Shown here: piece after piece, positions 1-7,977 of the stretch
Position numbering within the stretch: the first letter of the stretch is position 1
How the letters are laid out: the number at the start of each line of letters is the position of its first letter
Assembly (NCBI GenBank): GCA_964486825.1
Contig: CAZAQS010000037.1
Coordinates: 1 to 26,583, forward strand
Origin: CAZAQS01 sp964486825
Lineage (GTDB): Bacteria; Chloroflexota; Anaerolineae; Anaerolineales; UBA4823
DNA: 26,583 bases
Reading direction: 5' to 3'
The notes under the pieces: model-generated
Told to the model about the DNA's origin: nothing
The model's input: only the letters and a program-made list of their open reading frames with translations
Database searches by the model: none
Made by a program: the position numbers and the translations under genes

Positions 1-53
1 TCCTGATTGGTATGTGCTGCTCTAGGGTCTACGAAGATCACAATGCGGACCAT
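1..53 (-). CDS. Possible start of the gene after lysT (partial)
   Basis: After the lysT stop, only one minus-strand frame stays open to the window edge. It offers an ATG at 53-51 and would begin MVRIVIFVDPRAAHTNQ. The Shine-Dalgarno sequence is poor: AGGA lies about 17 bases upstream. In this pathway the expected neighbour is the homoaconitase small subunit (lysU), whose N terminus normally carries a short FGD-type motif. None is visible here, so I do not assign a product. It may simply be non-coding sequence before the next gene. Confidence 0.25.
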   Translation of the reverse strand, partial: MVRIVIFVDPRAAHTNQ

Positions 54-74
54 CTGATACCCATAATCGATCCT

Positions 75-1313
75 CTACGATGGAATTTCGCGCGGATCCG
101 TGATCACTCCGCGCAGGGCTGTTGCCGCGGCCACTGCCGGAGAGGCCAGGTAGATATGCGCCTCCGGCGACCCCATGCGGCCTTTGAAGTTTCGGTTGCC
201 GGTTGATACACAAACCTCACCATCCCCAAGCGTTCCCTGGTGCCGGCCCATGCAAGGCCCACAACCGGCTGTGGTCAATATGGCGCCCGCCTCTACCAGC
301 GTGGCAAGGGCGCCGTCTTCGATAGCTCGCGCCAGTTCGCGGCTGGAAGCCGGGGTAACGATCAGCCTTACCCGGCTGGACACCTTTTTCCCTTTCAGGA
401 TACGGGCAGCCATGGCCAGGTCTGCGTGGCGGCCGTTTGTGCACGTTCCGATAAAGACCACGTCTACTGGGGTCCCGGTTACCTCACCGATATCTCTAAC
501 TTGATCCACCTCGTGGGGCAGGGAGATCTGCGGCGCCAGCTCGGCCAGGTCGATGTGAACCTCACGCGCGAAGTAAGCGTGTGGATCTCTATGCAGCCAC
601 TCGGGCCGCTCGAAAGCCTGCACGGCCGCGCCTTCCGGCGGAAAGATCCCGACCTTGGCGCCCACTTCGACTGCCATGCTGGCGATCGTCTGCCTGTCCG
701 GCAGGTCCAGCCAATCCAGGCCATGGTATTCAACGGCCATATAATTGGCGCCTGAGATCGTTAGCAGCCGGCAGATTTTCAGGGCCAGGTCTTTGGCGTT
801 TGTGCCATTGGAGAATCGCCCGCTCACCACGAGGCGGATCGTCTCCGGTACTCTCAGCCAGGTCCGCCCGGTAGCCCACAGCAGGGCGATATCGGTGGAC
901 CCCATGCCAGAGCCAAAAGCACCCAGCGCGCCATAGCTGGTGGAGTGCGAGTCGGACCCCAATACGATGTGCCCTGGTTGCGCGATCTGCTCTTCTACCA
1001 GCACCTGGTGGCAGATGCCGCGACCGGTCTCGAACAGGCGGATACCCTGCTGGCGTGCAAAGCGGCGCACCAGGTTTTGGGCGTTGGCAACCCCGACCGT
1101 GGAGGCCGGCGAAACGTGGTCGAGGGTGATGACCAGTTGAGCCGGGTTGTGAACCCTGGGCATTCCCAACTCCGTCTGCATGATCTTGATGATCGCCGGT
1201 GTAAGCGAGTCGTGGCTCATCACCACCTCCGGCTCGACCACCACCAGGTCGCCGGGTATAACCGCTTTGCCGGCTTTATGCGATAGGATCTGTTCTGTTA
1301 AGGTCTGTCCCAT
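75..1313 (-). CDS. lysT: Homoaconitase large subunit (3-isopropylmalate dehydratase family)
   Basis: This 412-residue aconitase-family large subunit should dehydrate homocitrate and rehydrate it to homoisocitrate in the alpha-aminoadipate lysine route, acting in the cytosol with a small subunit not seen here. The three [4Fe-4S] cysteines are visible: C291 in GTCTNGR, and C351 and C354 in GCGPCMGRHQG. The N-terminal segments GSDSHSTSYGALG and FGSGMGSTD are also typical of the family. The length matches stand-alone LeuC/LysT large subunits. The family alone cannot separate isopropylmalate dehydratase from homoaconitase. The assignment rests on the 16-base overlap with the upstream homocitrate synthase gene and the lysWXYZJK genes before that. 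The start ATG lies inside the end of lysS, consistent with translational coupling. Confidence 0.88.
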   Translation of the reverse strand: MGQTLTEQILSHKAGKAVIPGDLVVVEPEVVMSHDSLTPAIIKIMQTELGMPRVHNPAQLVITLDHVSPASTVGVANAQNLVRRFARQQGIRLFETGRGICHQVLVEEQIAQPGHIVLGSDSHSTSYGALGAFGSGMGSTDIALLWATGRTWLRVPETIRLVVSGRFSNGTNAKDLALKICRLLTISGANYMAVEYHGLDWLDLPDRQTIASMAVEVGAKVGIFPPEGAAVQAFERPEWLHRDPHAYFAREVHIDLAELAPQISLPHEVDQVRDIGEVTGTPVDVVFIGTCTNGRHADLAMAARILKGKKVSSRVRLIVTPASSRELARAIEDGALATLVEAGAILTTAGCGPCMGRHQGTLGDGEVCVSTGNRNFKGRMGSPEAHIYLASPAVAAATALRGVITDPREIPS

Positions 1314-2491
1314 GTCGAGCTCCTTCCAGCCGATACCAGGCTCCTGGCCTCTACGGGCAAACCGGGTTCTCCCTGCTTGGCATTGGCCAGCAAACGGTCG
1401 ACCTCATCCAGGGTAACATTCTCGTCCGACAGTCGTTTTATCTGTTCGGTAATCTTTTTGAGGGTGGCTTCCTCGAGCGCCAGGCCTAACTGCTCTGCCC
1501 GGTGCCGGATTGCGTTCCAGCCTGTGAGACGGCTGGCGATATGGATATAGCGCTTCAGCCCGAAGTCTTCAGGGCGCAGCACTTCATAGGTAGAGGGGTT
1601 GTTGAGCACGGCCTTGGCATGTATGCCTGCTTTGTGGGTAAAGGCGGCAAAACCTGTTATATAGTTGTTGAAAGGGATATCTACTCCTACCAGCCGGGCC
1701 ACGGTCTGGTCGATATGCATCAATAACGGCAGGTTGTATTTTGCTACCAGGGCTGGATCGACGGCGTACAGGCGCGCCACCAGGCCTCCCAACGAGGTGA
1801 TGCCGTTGCGCTCGCCGATGCCCAGAACGCTGGTGTCGATATGGGTGGCGCCGGCTTCCAGGGCCGAAAAAGCGTTGGCGATGGCGCAGCCGGTGTCGTT
1901 ATGCCCGTGGAATTCGATGTCGGCCTGCACTCGCTGGCGCAGGTCTGCAACCAGTTGGTAGATTTGGCGAGGAGATCCAATGCCTACCGTGTCGGCAACG
2001 CCAACCCTGTGCACGCCCATCCGGTCTACAGCCTCGTACACCCTGAACAGGTCGTCCAGGTCGCTGCGCAGGCTGTCCTCTGTGCTAAAGCGTACTTCCA
2101 CATCCTGTTTGAGGAGGTATTCCAATACTTCTTGAGCGGCCTCGATGATCTGCTCGATGCTCTTCCCGTGGCTGAACTGGCGCAGATAAGAGGAGGTCCC
2201 GATGACGATATCGACTCCCTGCACCCCTGTCTCGATAGCCACCCGGACGTCTTCCAGCGTGCACCGAGTGTGGGTCAAGATCTTGGCGCTCAATCCCAGG
2301 CCAGCGATTGCCCGGCACTCCTTCTCGCTTTGCGGCGAAGCACAGGGCGTGGTTAGCTCGAGGTATTCGACTCCAAAGGCGTCCAGCAGGGTGGCGATGC
2401 GGATCTTCTGCTCCAACGTGAAGAAAGCATTGACGAACTGCTCGCCCTCTCGCAAAGTCGATTCGATGATGGAAAAGTTCTGCAAGCTCAT
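1298..2491 (-). CDS. lysS: Homocitrate synthase
   Basis: This 397-residue enzyme condenses acetyl-CoA with 2-oxoglutarate to homocitrate, the committing step of the alpha-aminoadipate pathway. It has a DRE-TIM barrel. The entry motif is ESTLREGEQF (residues about 10-19). The metal-ligand motif FHGHND and the family signatures GIGERNGITSLGG and FTHKAGIHAK follow. Residues such as SHGKS, STEDSLRSDL and RYIHIASRLTGWNAI resemble, from memory, fungal Lys20-type homocitrate synthases as well as Thermus enzymes, and separate it from isopropylmalate synthase. The ATG is preceded by AAAGGAG at a good distance. The gene sits behind its own leader ORF and terminator, so it is probably controlled by lysine availability independently of lysW-K. 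Its 3' end overlaps lysT by 16 bases. Confidence 0.92.
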   Translation of the reverse strand: MSLQNFSIIESTLREGEQFVNAFFTLEQKIRIATLLDAFGVEYLELTTPCASPQSEKECRAIAGLGLSAKILTHTRCTLEDVRVAIETGVQGVDIVIGTSSYLRQFSHGKSIEQIIEAAQEVLEYLLKQDVEVRFSTEDSLRSDLDDLFRVYEAVDRMGVHRVGVADTVGIGSPRQIYQLVADLRQRVQADIEFHGHNDTGCAIANAFSALEAGATHIDTSVLGIGERNGITSLGGLVARLYAVDPALVAKYNLPLLMHIDQTVARLVGVDIPFNNYITGFAAFTHKAGIHAKAVLNNPSTYEVLRPEDFGLKRYIHIASRLTGWNAIRHRAEQLGLALEEATLKKITEQIKRLSDENVTLDEVDRLLANAKQGEPGLPVEARSLVSAGRSSTWDRP

Positions 2492-2512
2492 AAGAGTCTC
2501 CTTTAGGGTAAG

Positions 2513-2557
2513 GATAAAAAAAACCGCCTCTCGCCTGTGGTTGGTGAGATGCGGTTT
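2513..2557 (-). terminator. Attenuator terminator before lysS, with competing antiterminator
   Basis: Read on the minus strand, 2557-2546 pairs with 2532-2521. This gives a 12-position stem with one A.G mismatch and a 13-base loop, followed by eight T residues: an intrinsic terminator. It lies 22 bases before the lysS ATG and after leader ORF 1. An alternative hairpin pairs 2603-2581 (the end of the leader ORF and its stop codon) with 2550-2532 through about 18 base pairs. Those are CGCCU, GUGGU, UGGU and AGAU with their complements, with small bulges. That fold consumes the terminator loop and part of its 5' arm, so the two are mutually exclusive. It could also simply end lysK transcription, but the antiterminator favours attenuation. 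Confidence 0.85.
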
Positions 2558-2582
2558 GCTTTGAAATGCAGGTAAGCAAGAT

Positions 2583-2681
2583 CTACCAGACCACCCTAAG
2601 GCGTTGGCTCGACTTCTTGTTGGCCTTCTTTACAAGGCTCTCGACCAGGATATGAAGTGGGGATTGTTTCTGTTCTTTCAC
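2583..2681 (-). CDS. Leader peptide 1 (Lys-rich attenuator ORF before lysS)
   Basis: This 32-codon ORF starts with GTG overlapping the lysK stop codon (GTGA) and ends with TAG just before the lysS terminator. Its middle reads HILVESLVKKANKKSSQR, with two pairs of adjacent AAG lysine codons (codons 18-19 and 22-23) followed by Arg codons. This is the hallmark of an amino-acid leader peptide. A ribosome stalled on the Lys codons would leave 2603-2581 largely free to form the antiterminator. One reaching the stop would cover it and let the terminator form. No strong independent Shine-Dalgarno is seen, so initiation is probably coupled to lysK translation. Leader-peptide attenuation of lysine genes has been described in Thermus thermophilus. 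Expression of this ORF is inferred. Confidence 0.75.
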   Translation of the reverse strand: MKEQKQSPLHILVESLVKKANKKSSQRLRVVW

Positions 2682-3739
2682 TGTGTTGGTTCCGATTCTT
2701 CTGTTAAATTCGTGAGGGCTGCTGCCAGCACATCGATCCCTTGGAGATATTCTCCGATCGAAATATGCTCGTTGGGGCTATGGTCCAGCTCAGAATCTCC
2801 CGGCCCGTATGCAAGAGCCGGGCAGTTCCAGGCCGGCCCCAGGATATTCATATCCGATGTGCCGCTTTTTACTACGAAGGTGGGTTTGCCACCGCGCTGG
2901 CGGATGGCCGCCAGGAGCGACCGCACCAGGAGGGTATTTTTCTCCGCTTTGTAGGCGGGTGTGTAATCGATGATCGAAACCTTCCCAGGCGCAGACACCC
3001 CATAGAGCCTCTTCTCCAGGCCGGCGTAGTTTATACCAGGAGGTAAGCGGAGGTTGATACCCAAACGAGCACTCTGCGTAAAGCCATCCTGGCAGGAGCC
3101 CATTTCCTGGAGGGAATAGGTCAACTGGTCGAAGCGCTTGCTCTGCCTGCTGTTATGCTCGAGAGCCAGGCCATCCAGGCTATGGAGGAAGCTAACTGCC
3201 CGGTCGCAGGCGGACGGGTCTCTACCGGCTGAATGGGCCTGGGGTTGTTCAATTGCGTACTCCAACCACAGGCTGCCTTTATAGCCCAGGACGACCTGCT
3301 GCCAGCCAGAGGGTTCACCGATTACCAGGTAGTCGGCGGGTGGATAATGATCTCGCAGGTACTTGGCGCCCTCAGAGTGCGCTTCTTCGCCCACCGCCCC
3401 GACCACAGTGGTCGTCCAGCCAGTTATGGCGCCCAGTTGAGCGGCAGCTGTAACGAAACAAGCCAGGGGGCCTTTGGCGTCTACTGCGCCTCTCCCATAA
3501 AGATGATCTCCATCACGGCGTACCTCGATCTCACCCGGCACTGTATCGATATGCCCAACCAGAAGCAGTTGGCGCGGCCCCTGGCCCAGCCTCCCCACGA
3601 CGTTGCCAGTTTCGTCGATTTCCGCGCGGTAGCCCAGCGAGCTCATGGCGTGGCTGAGGTAACCGGCAGCCTCCGCTTCCTCCCCGGTTGGGCTGGAAAT
3701 TTCTAACAGGCCAGCCAACAGACCAATTGGATCCGTCAC
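2678..3739 (-). CDS. lysK: LysW-gamma-L-lysine hydrolase (M20 family)
   Basis: This 353-residue M20 di-zinc amidohydrolase should release free lysine from the carrier protein LysW, the last step of the pathway. Family motifs in order are LLVGHIDTVPG (first zinc His/Asp), LYGRGAVDAKGPLACF (bridging Asp), GAVGEEAHSEGAKYL (catalytic Glu pair) and, near the C terminus, SGTSDMNILG. The length and order fit LysK rather than ArgE or DapE, and the lys neighbours decide the substrate. The start codon overlaps the end of lysJ by 4 bases, and the stop overlaps the GTG of leader ORF 1, so translation is tightly coupled throughout. Release of ornithine from LysW-ornithine is an alternative or extra activity known for archaeal relatives and cannot be excluded. 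Confidence 0.9.
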   Translation of the reverse strand: MTDPIGLLAGLLEISSPTGEEAEAAGYLSHAMSSLGYRAEIDETGNVVGRLGQGPRQLLLVGHIDTVPGEIEVRRDGDHLYGRGAVDAKGPLACFVTAAAQLGAITGWTTTVVGAVGEEAHSEGAKYLRDHYPPADYLVIGEPSGWQQVVLGYKGSLWLEYAIEQPQAHSAGRDPSACDRAVSFLHSLDGLALEHNSRQSKRFDQLTYSLQEMGSCQDGFTQSARLGINLRLPPGINYAGLEKRLYGVSAPGKVSIIDYTPAYKAEKNTLLVRSLLAAIRQRGGKPTFVVKSGTSDMNILGPAWNCPALAYGPGDSELDHSPNEHISIGEYLQGIDVLAAALTNLTEESEPTQ

Positions 3740-4929
3740 TCTGCTGCTCCTGTGCTAACTGGCCTGCTGAGCACCTCTGCCACCTGCACTATCACCTCGG
3801 CCAATTCTTCCCGACTGATCACCAGGGGCGGTAAGAAGCGCATCACGGTCAGGCCGGCTGGTAAGGCCAGTACGCCAGCTTCCATGAGGGCCTGCAAATA
3901 AGGGGTTACTTTTTGTTTGAGCTCGATCCCGACCATCAGGCCTAAGCCGCGCACCTCGCGGATCAACGGGGAGTGGATCTTGCATAGCTCGGCTTTGAAC
4001 CACGCCCCTAGCTCGGCGGCCTGGTCAACCAGGTGTTTGCTCTCCAATTCGCCCAGCGTGGCCAGGGAAGCGGCGCAAGCCAGCGGATTCCCTCCAAACG
4101 TGGAGCCATGCACCTGCGGGGGCAACTGGCCGAGGTGCGGGGCGAGCAGGCAAGCACCCATCGGGAAACCTCCCGCAATCCCTTTTGCCAGGCACAGCAG
4201 ATCGGGCTCCAGGTTGAAGTGCTGGAAGGCGAACATCTTCCCGGTACGTCCGAAGCCAGTTTGCACCTCATCCAGAATAAACAAGGCGCCCCTGGCACGG
4301 CATAACTCCTGGAGGCCGATTAAGAATTCTGCTCGCCCGGGATGCACCCCACCTTCGCCCTGCACCACCTCTACGATCACTGCTGCCGTCTGGTCGGTGA
4401 CTGCGGCTTTAAAAGCGGGAAGGTCGTTGTAGGTCAGGTGGGTAAAGCCTGGCACCAGGGGTTCGAATGGGCCACGGTATTTCTTTTCCCAGGTGGCAGA
4501 GAGCGCTCCAAAGGTCCGCCCGTGGAAGGCGCGCTTCGCTGCTATTACCTCGCTCCGGTTTGTCAGTAACCTCGCAAATTTCAAGCCTGCTTCGATTGCT
4601 TCTGTCCCTGAATTGCAAAGGAATACCCGGGGCATACCCGCCAGTATAGAGAGCCTGGCTGCTAAGGCGGCCCGTTTGTCGTTGAAGAACATCTCCGGGC
4701 AGCTGATCAAGGTGTCGGCTTGAGCAGATATGGCTGCCGACAGAGCAGGGTTGGCATGCCCGAGGATGGCGGAACCGTGCCCACCCACGCAGTCGATGTA
4801 TTCTTTGCCGGCCTGGTCCCATACCCTGGCGCCCTGGCCGCGTACGATCACCACCGGCCGTTTGTGATAGATGCCAGAGCTGTGCTGAAGCTCTACTGCC
4901 TGGATATCTTGGGCAGGGGAAATATCCAT
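3736..4929 (-). CDS. lysJ: LysW-gamma-lysine aminotransferase (class III, PLP)
   Basis: This acetylornithine-aminotransferase-family enzyme uses glutamate to aminate LysW-gamma-aminoadipate semialdehyde, giving LysW-gamma-lysine. Class III landmarks are GTEAIEAGLKFAR, AFHGRTFGALSAT, FILDEVQTGFGRTG (PLP-binding Asp) and LCLAKGIAGGFPMGA with the Schiff-base lysine. The frame stays open upstream to 5019, which would overlap lysZ by 68 bases. I chose the ATG at 4929 (MDISPAQDIQ), because AAAGGAG lies six bases before it and it leaves a 22-base gap to lysZ. This gives 397 residues, normal for ArgD/LysJ. It overlaps lysK by 4 bases. Confidence 0.9.
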   Translation of the reverse strand: MDISPAQDIQAVELQHSSGIYHKRPVVIVRGQGARVWDQAGKEYIDCVGGHGSAILGHANPALSAAISAQADTLISCPEMFFNDKRAALAARLSILAGMPRVFLCNSGTEAIEAGLKFARLLTNRSEVIAAKRAFHGRTFGALSATWEKKYRGPFEPLVPGFTHLTYNDLPAFKAAVTDQTAAVIVEVVQGEGGVHPGRAEFLIGLQELCRARGALFILDEVQTGFGRTGKMFAFQHFNLEPDLLCLAKGIAGGFPMGACLLAPHLGQLPPQVHGSTFGGNPLACAASLATLGELESKHLVDQAAELGAWFKAELCKIHSPLIREVRGLGLMVGIELKQKVTPYLQALMEAGVLALPAGLTVMRFLPPLVISREELAEVIVQVAEVLSRPVSTGAAE

Positions 4930-4951
4930 TCTTAACTCCTTTGATCCTTTT

Positions 4952-5755
4952 TCAGCAAATAACCGTACCGGTTCCGGCCAAGGCCTGGGTGAGGGGACGT
5001 TCAACCCGCCCATCGGCAAATACCACTTTGCCTACTCCCATATCCAGGGCTTCGCTGGCACCCAGAACTTTTTTCTTCATGCGCCCCTCGGCGAAAGCGA
5101 GCGCCTGCTCCAACCCGACTTTCGGCAGATGGGGGATAAGAGAGGTTTCGTCGGGATAATTCCTCAGCAGCCCGGGGACGTTGGTCAAAATGATGAGCTG
5201 CTCCGCTCCAATAGCGCCAGCTACATAAGCCGCCGCCCGGTCAGCGTCTACGTTCAGGGCTTCGCCTTGGTGTGAAATCGCCAGGGGAGAGATTACCGGT
5301 GTAAAACCCATGCCTACCAGGTTATCCAGGATCTCCCGTTTTACCGTCTCGATCTTGCCGGTGTAATCATCCCTTAAGATGCGCTGACGTCCGTTATCAA
5401 TAATCCGGATGGCGTCCTTGCGCCGGGCGACCATCAGGCGCCCATCCAGGCCCGATAAACCGAAGGCGTTAACCCCCGATTTTTGTAAGGTTTCCACCAG
5501 GAGGGTATTGATACGCCCGTTGGTAACCATGGCGAAGATCTCCAGCGTTTGCCGGTCGGTATAGCGGCTGTTGAATCCCTGGGGGCTGGTCACGAATCTC
5601 GGTGGGCAGCCCAACCTGTTGGAGTATTCATTCGTTTCCGCCGATCCACCGTGCACGATGATCACCGCCTGCCCATCTAAAACGTGATTGGCGATATCCT
5701 GACCAACGTTTTCGAGGGCTACCCCTTGCGATCCTCCTATCTTGATTACGATCAT
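4952..5755 (-). CDS. lysZ: LysW-alpha-aminoadipate kinase
   Basis: This amino acid kinase phosphorylates the side-chain carboxylate of LysW-bound alpha-aminoadipate with ATP. It resembles N-acetylglutamate kinase (ArgB). The N terminus MIVIKIGGSQG carries the catalytic Lys and Gly loop. VHGGSAETNE, PPRFVTSPQG, SRYTDRQTLEIF and NAFGLSGLDGRLMV match LysZ of Thermus as I remember it, and LTNVPGLL is the C-terminal nucleotide-site motif. A GTG at 5773 directly abuts the lysY stop. The ATG at 5755 has GGAG at good spacing and gives the canonical family start, so I used it; this makes 267 residues. Confidence 0.92.
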   Translation of the reverse strand: MIVIKIGGSQGVALENVGQDIANHVLDGQAVIIVHGGSAETNEYSNRLGCPPRFVTSPQGFNSRYTDRQTLEIFAMVTNGRINTLLVETLQKSGVNAFGLSGLDGRLMVARRKDAIRIIDNGRQRILRDDYTGKIETVKREILDNLVGMGFTPVISPLAISHQGEALNVDADRAAAYVAGAIGAEQLIILTNVPGLLRNYPDETSLIPHLPKVGLEQALAFAEGRMKKKVLGASEALDMGVGKVVFADGRVERPLTQALAGTGTVIC

Positions 5756-5773
5756 AAGTTCTCCACTGTTCAC

Positions 5774-6805
5774 CTAGATTGGATGCAGACCGCTAAAGGT
5801 GAGCCCGGTAGTCTCTTCAATCCCGCACATCACGTTCATGGCCTGGACCGCCGAGCCAGCCGCGCCTTTCATCAGGTTGTCAATAGCTGCTACACTCACC
5901 AAGCGCCCACTTTCCGGGTCCAGGTCAAAGCCGATATCGACGTAGTTTGTTCCCGCCAATATTTTTGGCTCCGGCACCCGGTAAACACCGCGCCTGTCTT
6001 TAACCAGGCGGACAAAGGGCTCAACTTCTGCCAGGGAACGGTACACCTTCCACAGGTCTTTTTCTGTCACGCCAGGCCGGACAAAACAATGAGCCGCCGC
6101 TAAGGCGCCTCGCACCAGGTCTACCGAGGTCATGGTCAGGTGTATATTTTTCAACCCGGATTCTTGGATAACTTCAGCGGTATGGCGGTGCCCGTGCGCA
6201 GAAAACGTCCGCACCACGCTGCTGCGTTCCGGATGGTGAGAACCGGGGTTGGGAGAAGCGCCGCCCTCGGAGGACCCGACTTTGATGTCGACGATCACCG
6301 GCCGGCTTTCATCCAGCAGGTTGTGCTTGACCAGGGGTAGCAAAGCGAAGATGGCAGCAGTTGCATTGCACCCGACGCCGCTGACAAAGCAAGCCGAGGC
6401 GATACGATCCCTGTGCAACTCTGGCAGGCCGTAAACAAACCTTTCCAGGAATTCCGGAGCGGAGTGCTCCGCCTGGTAATATTTTAGATAAAGCTGGGGG
6501 TCTTGAATACGAAAATCCGCAGATAAATCGATGATTTTCGGCGCCAGGTTGGAATAAGCCCGGATGTTCTTTTGCGCCTCCCCATGTGGGAGCGCCAGGA
6601 AGAGAATATCGCAGCTTTCGAGCACCTGGCGAGATGAAAATTTAAGCCGTGTACGCTTGCGCAGGTTTGGGTGCTGCTGGTAGACATATTCGCTCAGGTG
6701 GCTTTCGGAGGTGACATTGCCTACCTCGACAAATGGATGCTCTAACAACAGGCGTAAGACCTCCCCGCCGGCATACCCAGACGCTCCTACGATAGAAACC
6801 TTCAC
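5774..6805 (-). CDS. lysY: LysW-gamma-aminoadipyl-6-phosphate reductase
   Basis: This 343-residue ArgC-family enzyme uses NADPH to reduce the LysW-bound acyl phosphate to the semialdehyde. The Rossmann motif GASGYAGGEVLRLL is at the very N terminus. FLALPHGEA and DLSADFRI are family hallmarks, and the catalytic cysteine sits in SGVGCNATAAIF. HRHTAEV lies in the catalytic domain. It overlaps lysX by 4 bases (ATGA), and lysZ follows closely, so it sits in the core operon. An N-acetyl-glutamyl-phosphate reductase role is the alternative for the family, but context supports LysY. A dual lysine/arginine role is possible and is hinted at by Arg codons in the leader ORFs. Confidence 0.92.
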   Translation of the reverse strand: MKVSIVGASGYAGGEVLRLLLEHPFVEVGNVTSESHLSEYVYQQHPNLRKRTRLKFSSRQVLESCDILFLALPHGEAQKNIRAYSNLAPKIIDLSADFRIQDPQLYLKYYQAEHSAPEFLERFVYGLPELHRDRIASACFVSGVGCNATAAIFALLPLVKHNLLDESRPVIVDIKVGSSEGGASPNPGSHHPERSSVVRTFSAHGHRHTAEVIQESGLKNIHLTMTSVDLVRGALAAAHCFVRPGVTEKDLWKVYRSLAEVEPFVRLVKDRRGVYRVPEPKILAGTNYVDIGFDLDPESGRLVSVAAIDNLMKGAAGSAVQAMNVMCGIEETTGLTFSGLHPI

Positions 6806-7767
6806 CGTAATCTCCCAGTGGTTAATGTAGGGACAAACAGATGAGAGGCCGGGAGTTGAGTGGGTATGGCGGGATGCCTTAATCCGGGGTTGTCTCTTGC
6901 CGGCAGGCTGACCTTTATATCCCCTCTGGCGACTGCCAGGAGGTAATCTACAATCAGGCCGGCGACGTTTATCCCGGTAATAGGCGCCAGGGTATGGAAT
7001 TCCATGGTGTGGTTGATCTCATTTACCAGGTAACCCCGCTGGGGATCTTCTAACACGTCAACAGCTAAAACGCCTCCCCCTACTGCTTTCGCTGCAGAAG
7101 TACAGATCGCATTCAGCTCCGGCGTAATCTTGCAGAGCTGGCCCTGGCCTCCGCGGGCAGTATTGGTAATCCAATGCGAGGAGCTGCGGTATATGGCGCA
7201 GATCGTTTCGTCTCCTACCACCATGGCGCGGATATCCCGGCCTGGTTTGTGGATGAATTCCTGGATATAAAATACGGAGTGTTGGTAAGAGCCGAGAGTT
7301 TCCTTGTGTTCCAACACGGCCTCTGCCGCCTCCCGGTCGTTGATTTTCGAGATCAATCTCCCCCAGGAACCGACCACCGGCTTTAATACCACCGGGTAAC
7401 CCATTTCCTCAATAGCAGCCAGCGCGGCCTGGGCGCTGAAAGCGACTTTCAAGCGGGGTTGAGGAATGCTCTCCCTGGCCAGTGCGGCCGAGGTAGCCAG
7501 CTTATCCCCACAGATTGCCGCCACATGCCCCATATTAACCGTCGGGATACCCCAGGCATTAAGAAGCTGGGTGGCATACAGGCCGCGCAAGAAGGACAGG
7601 CTGCGTTCCAGGACTGCGTCGTATTGGAGCCAACTGCCCGGTTCTTCCAGGTCCAAATGGGTCAGGCCGTCCTCGATCCGATCGTAGGGAACCGACCGGC
7701 TTTCCAGGGTAGATAACAACTGCTTTTCTTCTACCCGTATTCTTGAGAGCAGTATGCCGATCTTCAT
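6802..7767 (-). CDS. lysX: Alpha-aminoadipate-LysW ligase
   Basis: This ATP-grasp ligase attaches the amino group of alpha-aminoadipate to the C-terminal glutamate of LysW, opening the protected half of the pathway. The N terminus MKIGILLSRIRVEEKQLL is LysX-like. ATP-grasp elements include YPVVLKPVVGSWGRLI, FYIQEFIHKPGRDIRAMVVG and the metal-binding EINHTMEFH. EINHTMEFH resembles the EVNHTMEF stretch of characterised LysX, whereas glutamate-specific ArgX proteins usually differ there. At 321 residues it is about 40 longer than I expect for LysX. The surplus is a Pro-rich C-terminal tail (residues 282-321) with no recognised motif. It starts 10 bases after lysW stops and overlaps lysY by 4 bases. 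Confidence 0.92.
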   Translation of the reverse strand: MKIGILLSRIRVEEKQLLSTLESRSVPYDRIEDGLTHLDLEEPGSWLQYDAVLERSLSFLRGLYATQLLNAWGIPTVNMGHVAAICGDKLATSAALARESIPQPRLKVAFSAQAALAAIEEMGYPVVLKPVVGSWGRLISKINDREAAEAVLEHKETLGSYQHSVFYIQEFIHKPGRDIRAMVVGDETICAIYRSSSHWITNTARGGQGQLCKITPELNAICTSAAKAVGGGVLAVDVLEDPQRGYLVNEINHTMEFHTLAPITGINVAGLIVDYLLAVARGDIKVSLPARDNPGLRHPAIPTQLPASHLFVPTLTTGRLR

Positions 7768-7777
7768 GATAGTTTCC

Positions 7778-7957
7778 TCATTCCCCCCAGTCTTCTTCTT
7801 CCATTGGGGCCAGCTCGAGCTGGATGGGAGCTGTGTTCATAACTTCAAGGTCTACCCCGCAATCCGGGCAGACTACGATTTCCCCCTGTAAAACCTCGGG
7901 TTCCAATGGGATCTCAGCTTCGCATTCAGGACAACTGGGGGCAGTATCATCAGCCAT
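7778..7957 (-). CDS. lysW: Amino-group carrier protein LysW
   Basis: This 59-residue protein carries biosynthetic intermediates from aminoadipate to lysine as isopeptides on its C-terminal glutamate. It has a zinc-ribbon core with CPEC (C9, C12) and CPDC (C30, C33). Its highly acidic C terminus MEEEDWGE matches the EDWGE hallmark of LysW. The acidic surface is what LysX, Z, Y, J and K dock onto. The ATG has AAAGGAGCG just upstream. It is the first structural gene of the operon, lying 21 bases after the leader-2 terminator T-run and 10 bases before lysX. Nothing is degenerate in it. Confidence 0.95.
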   Translation of the reverse strand: MADDTAPSCPECEAEIPLEPEVLQGEIVVCPDCGVDLEVMNTAPIQLELAPMEEEDWGE

Positions 7958-7977
7958 GGCAACGCTCCTTTTGATAA

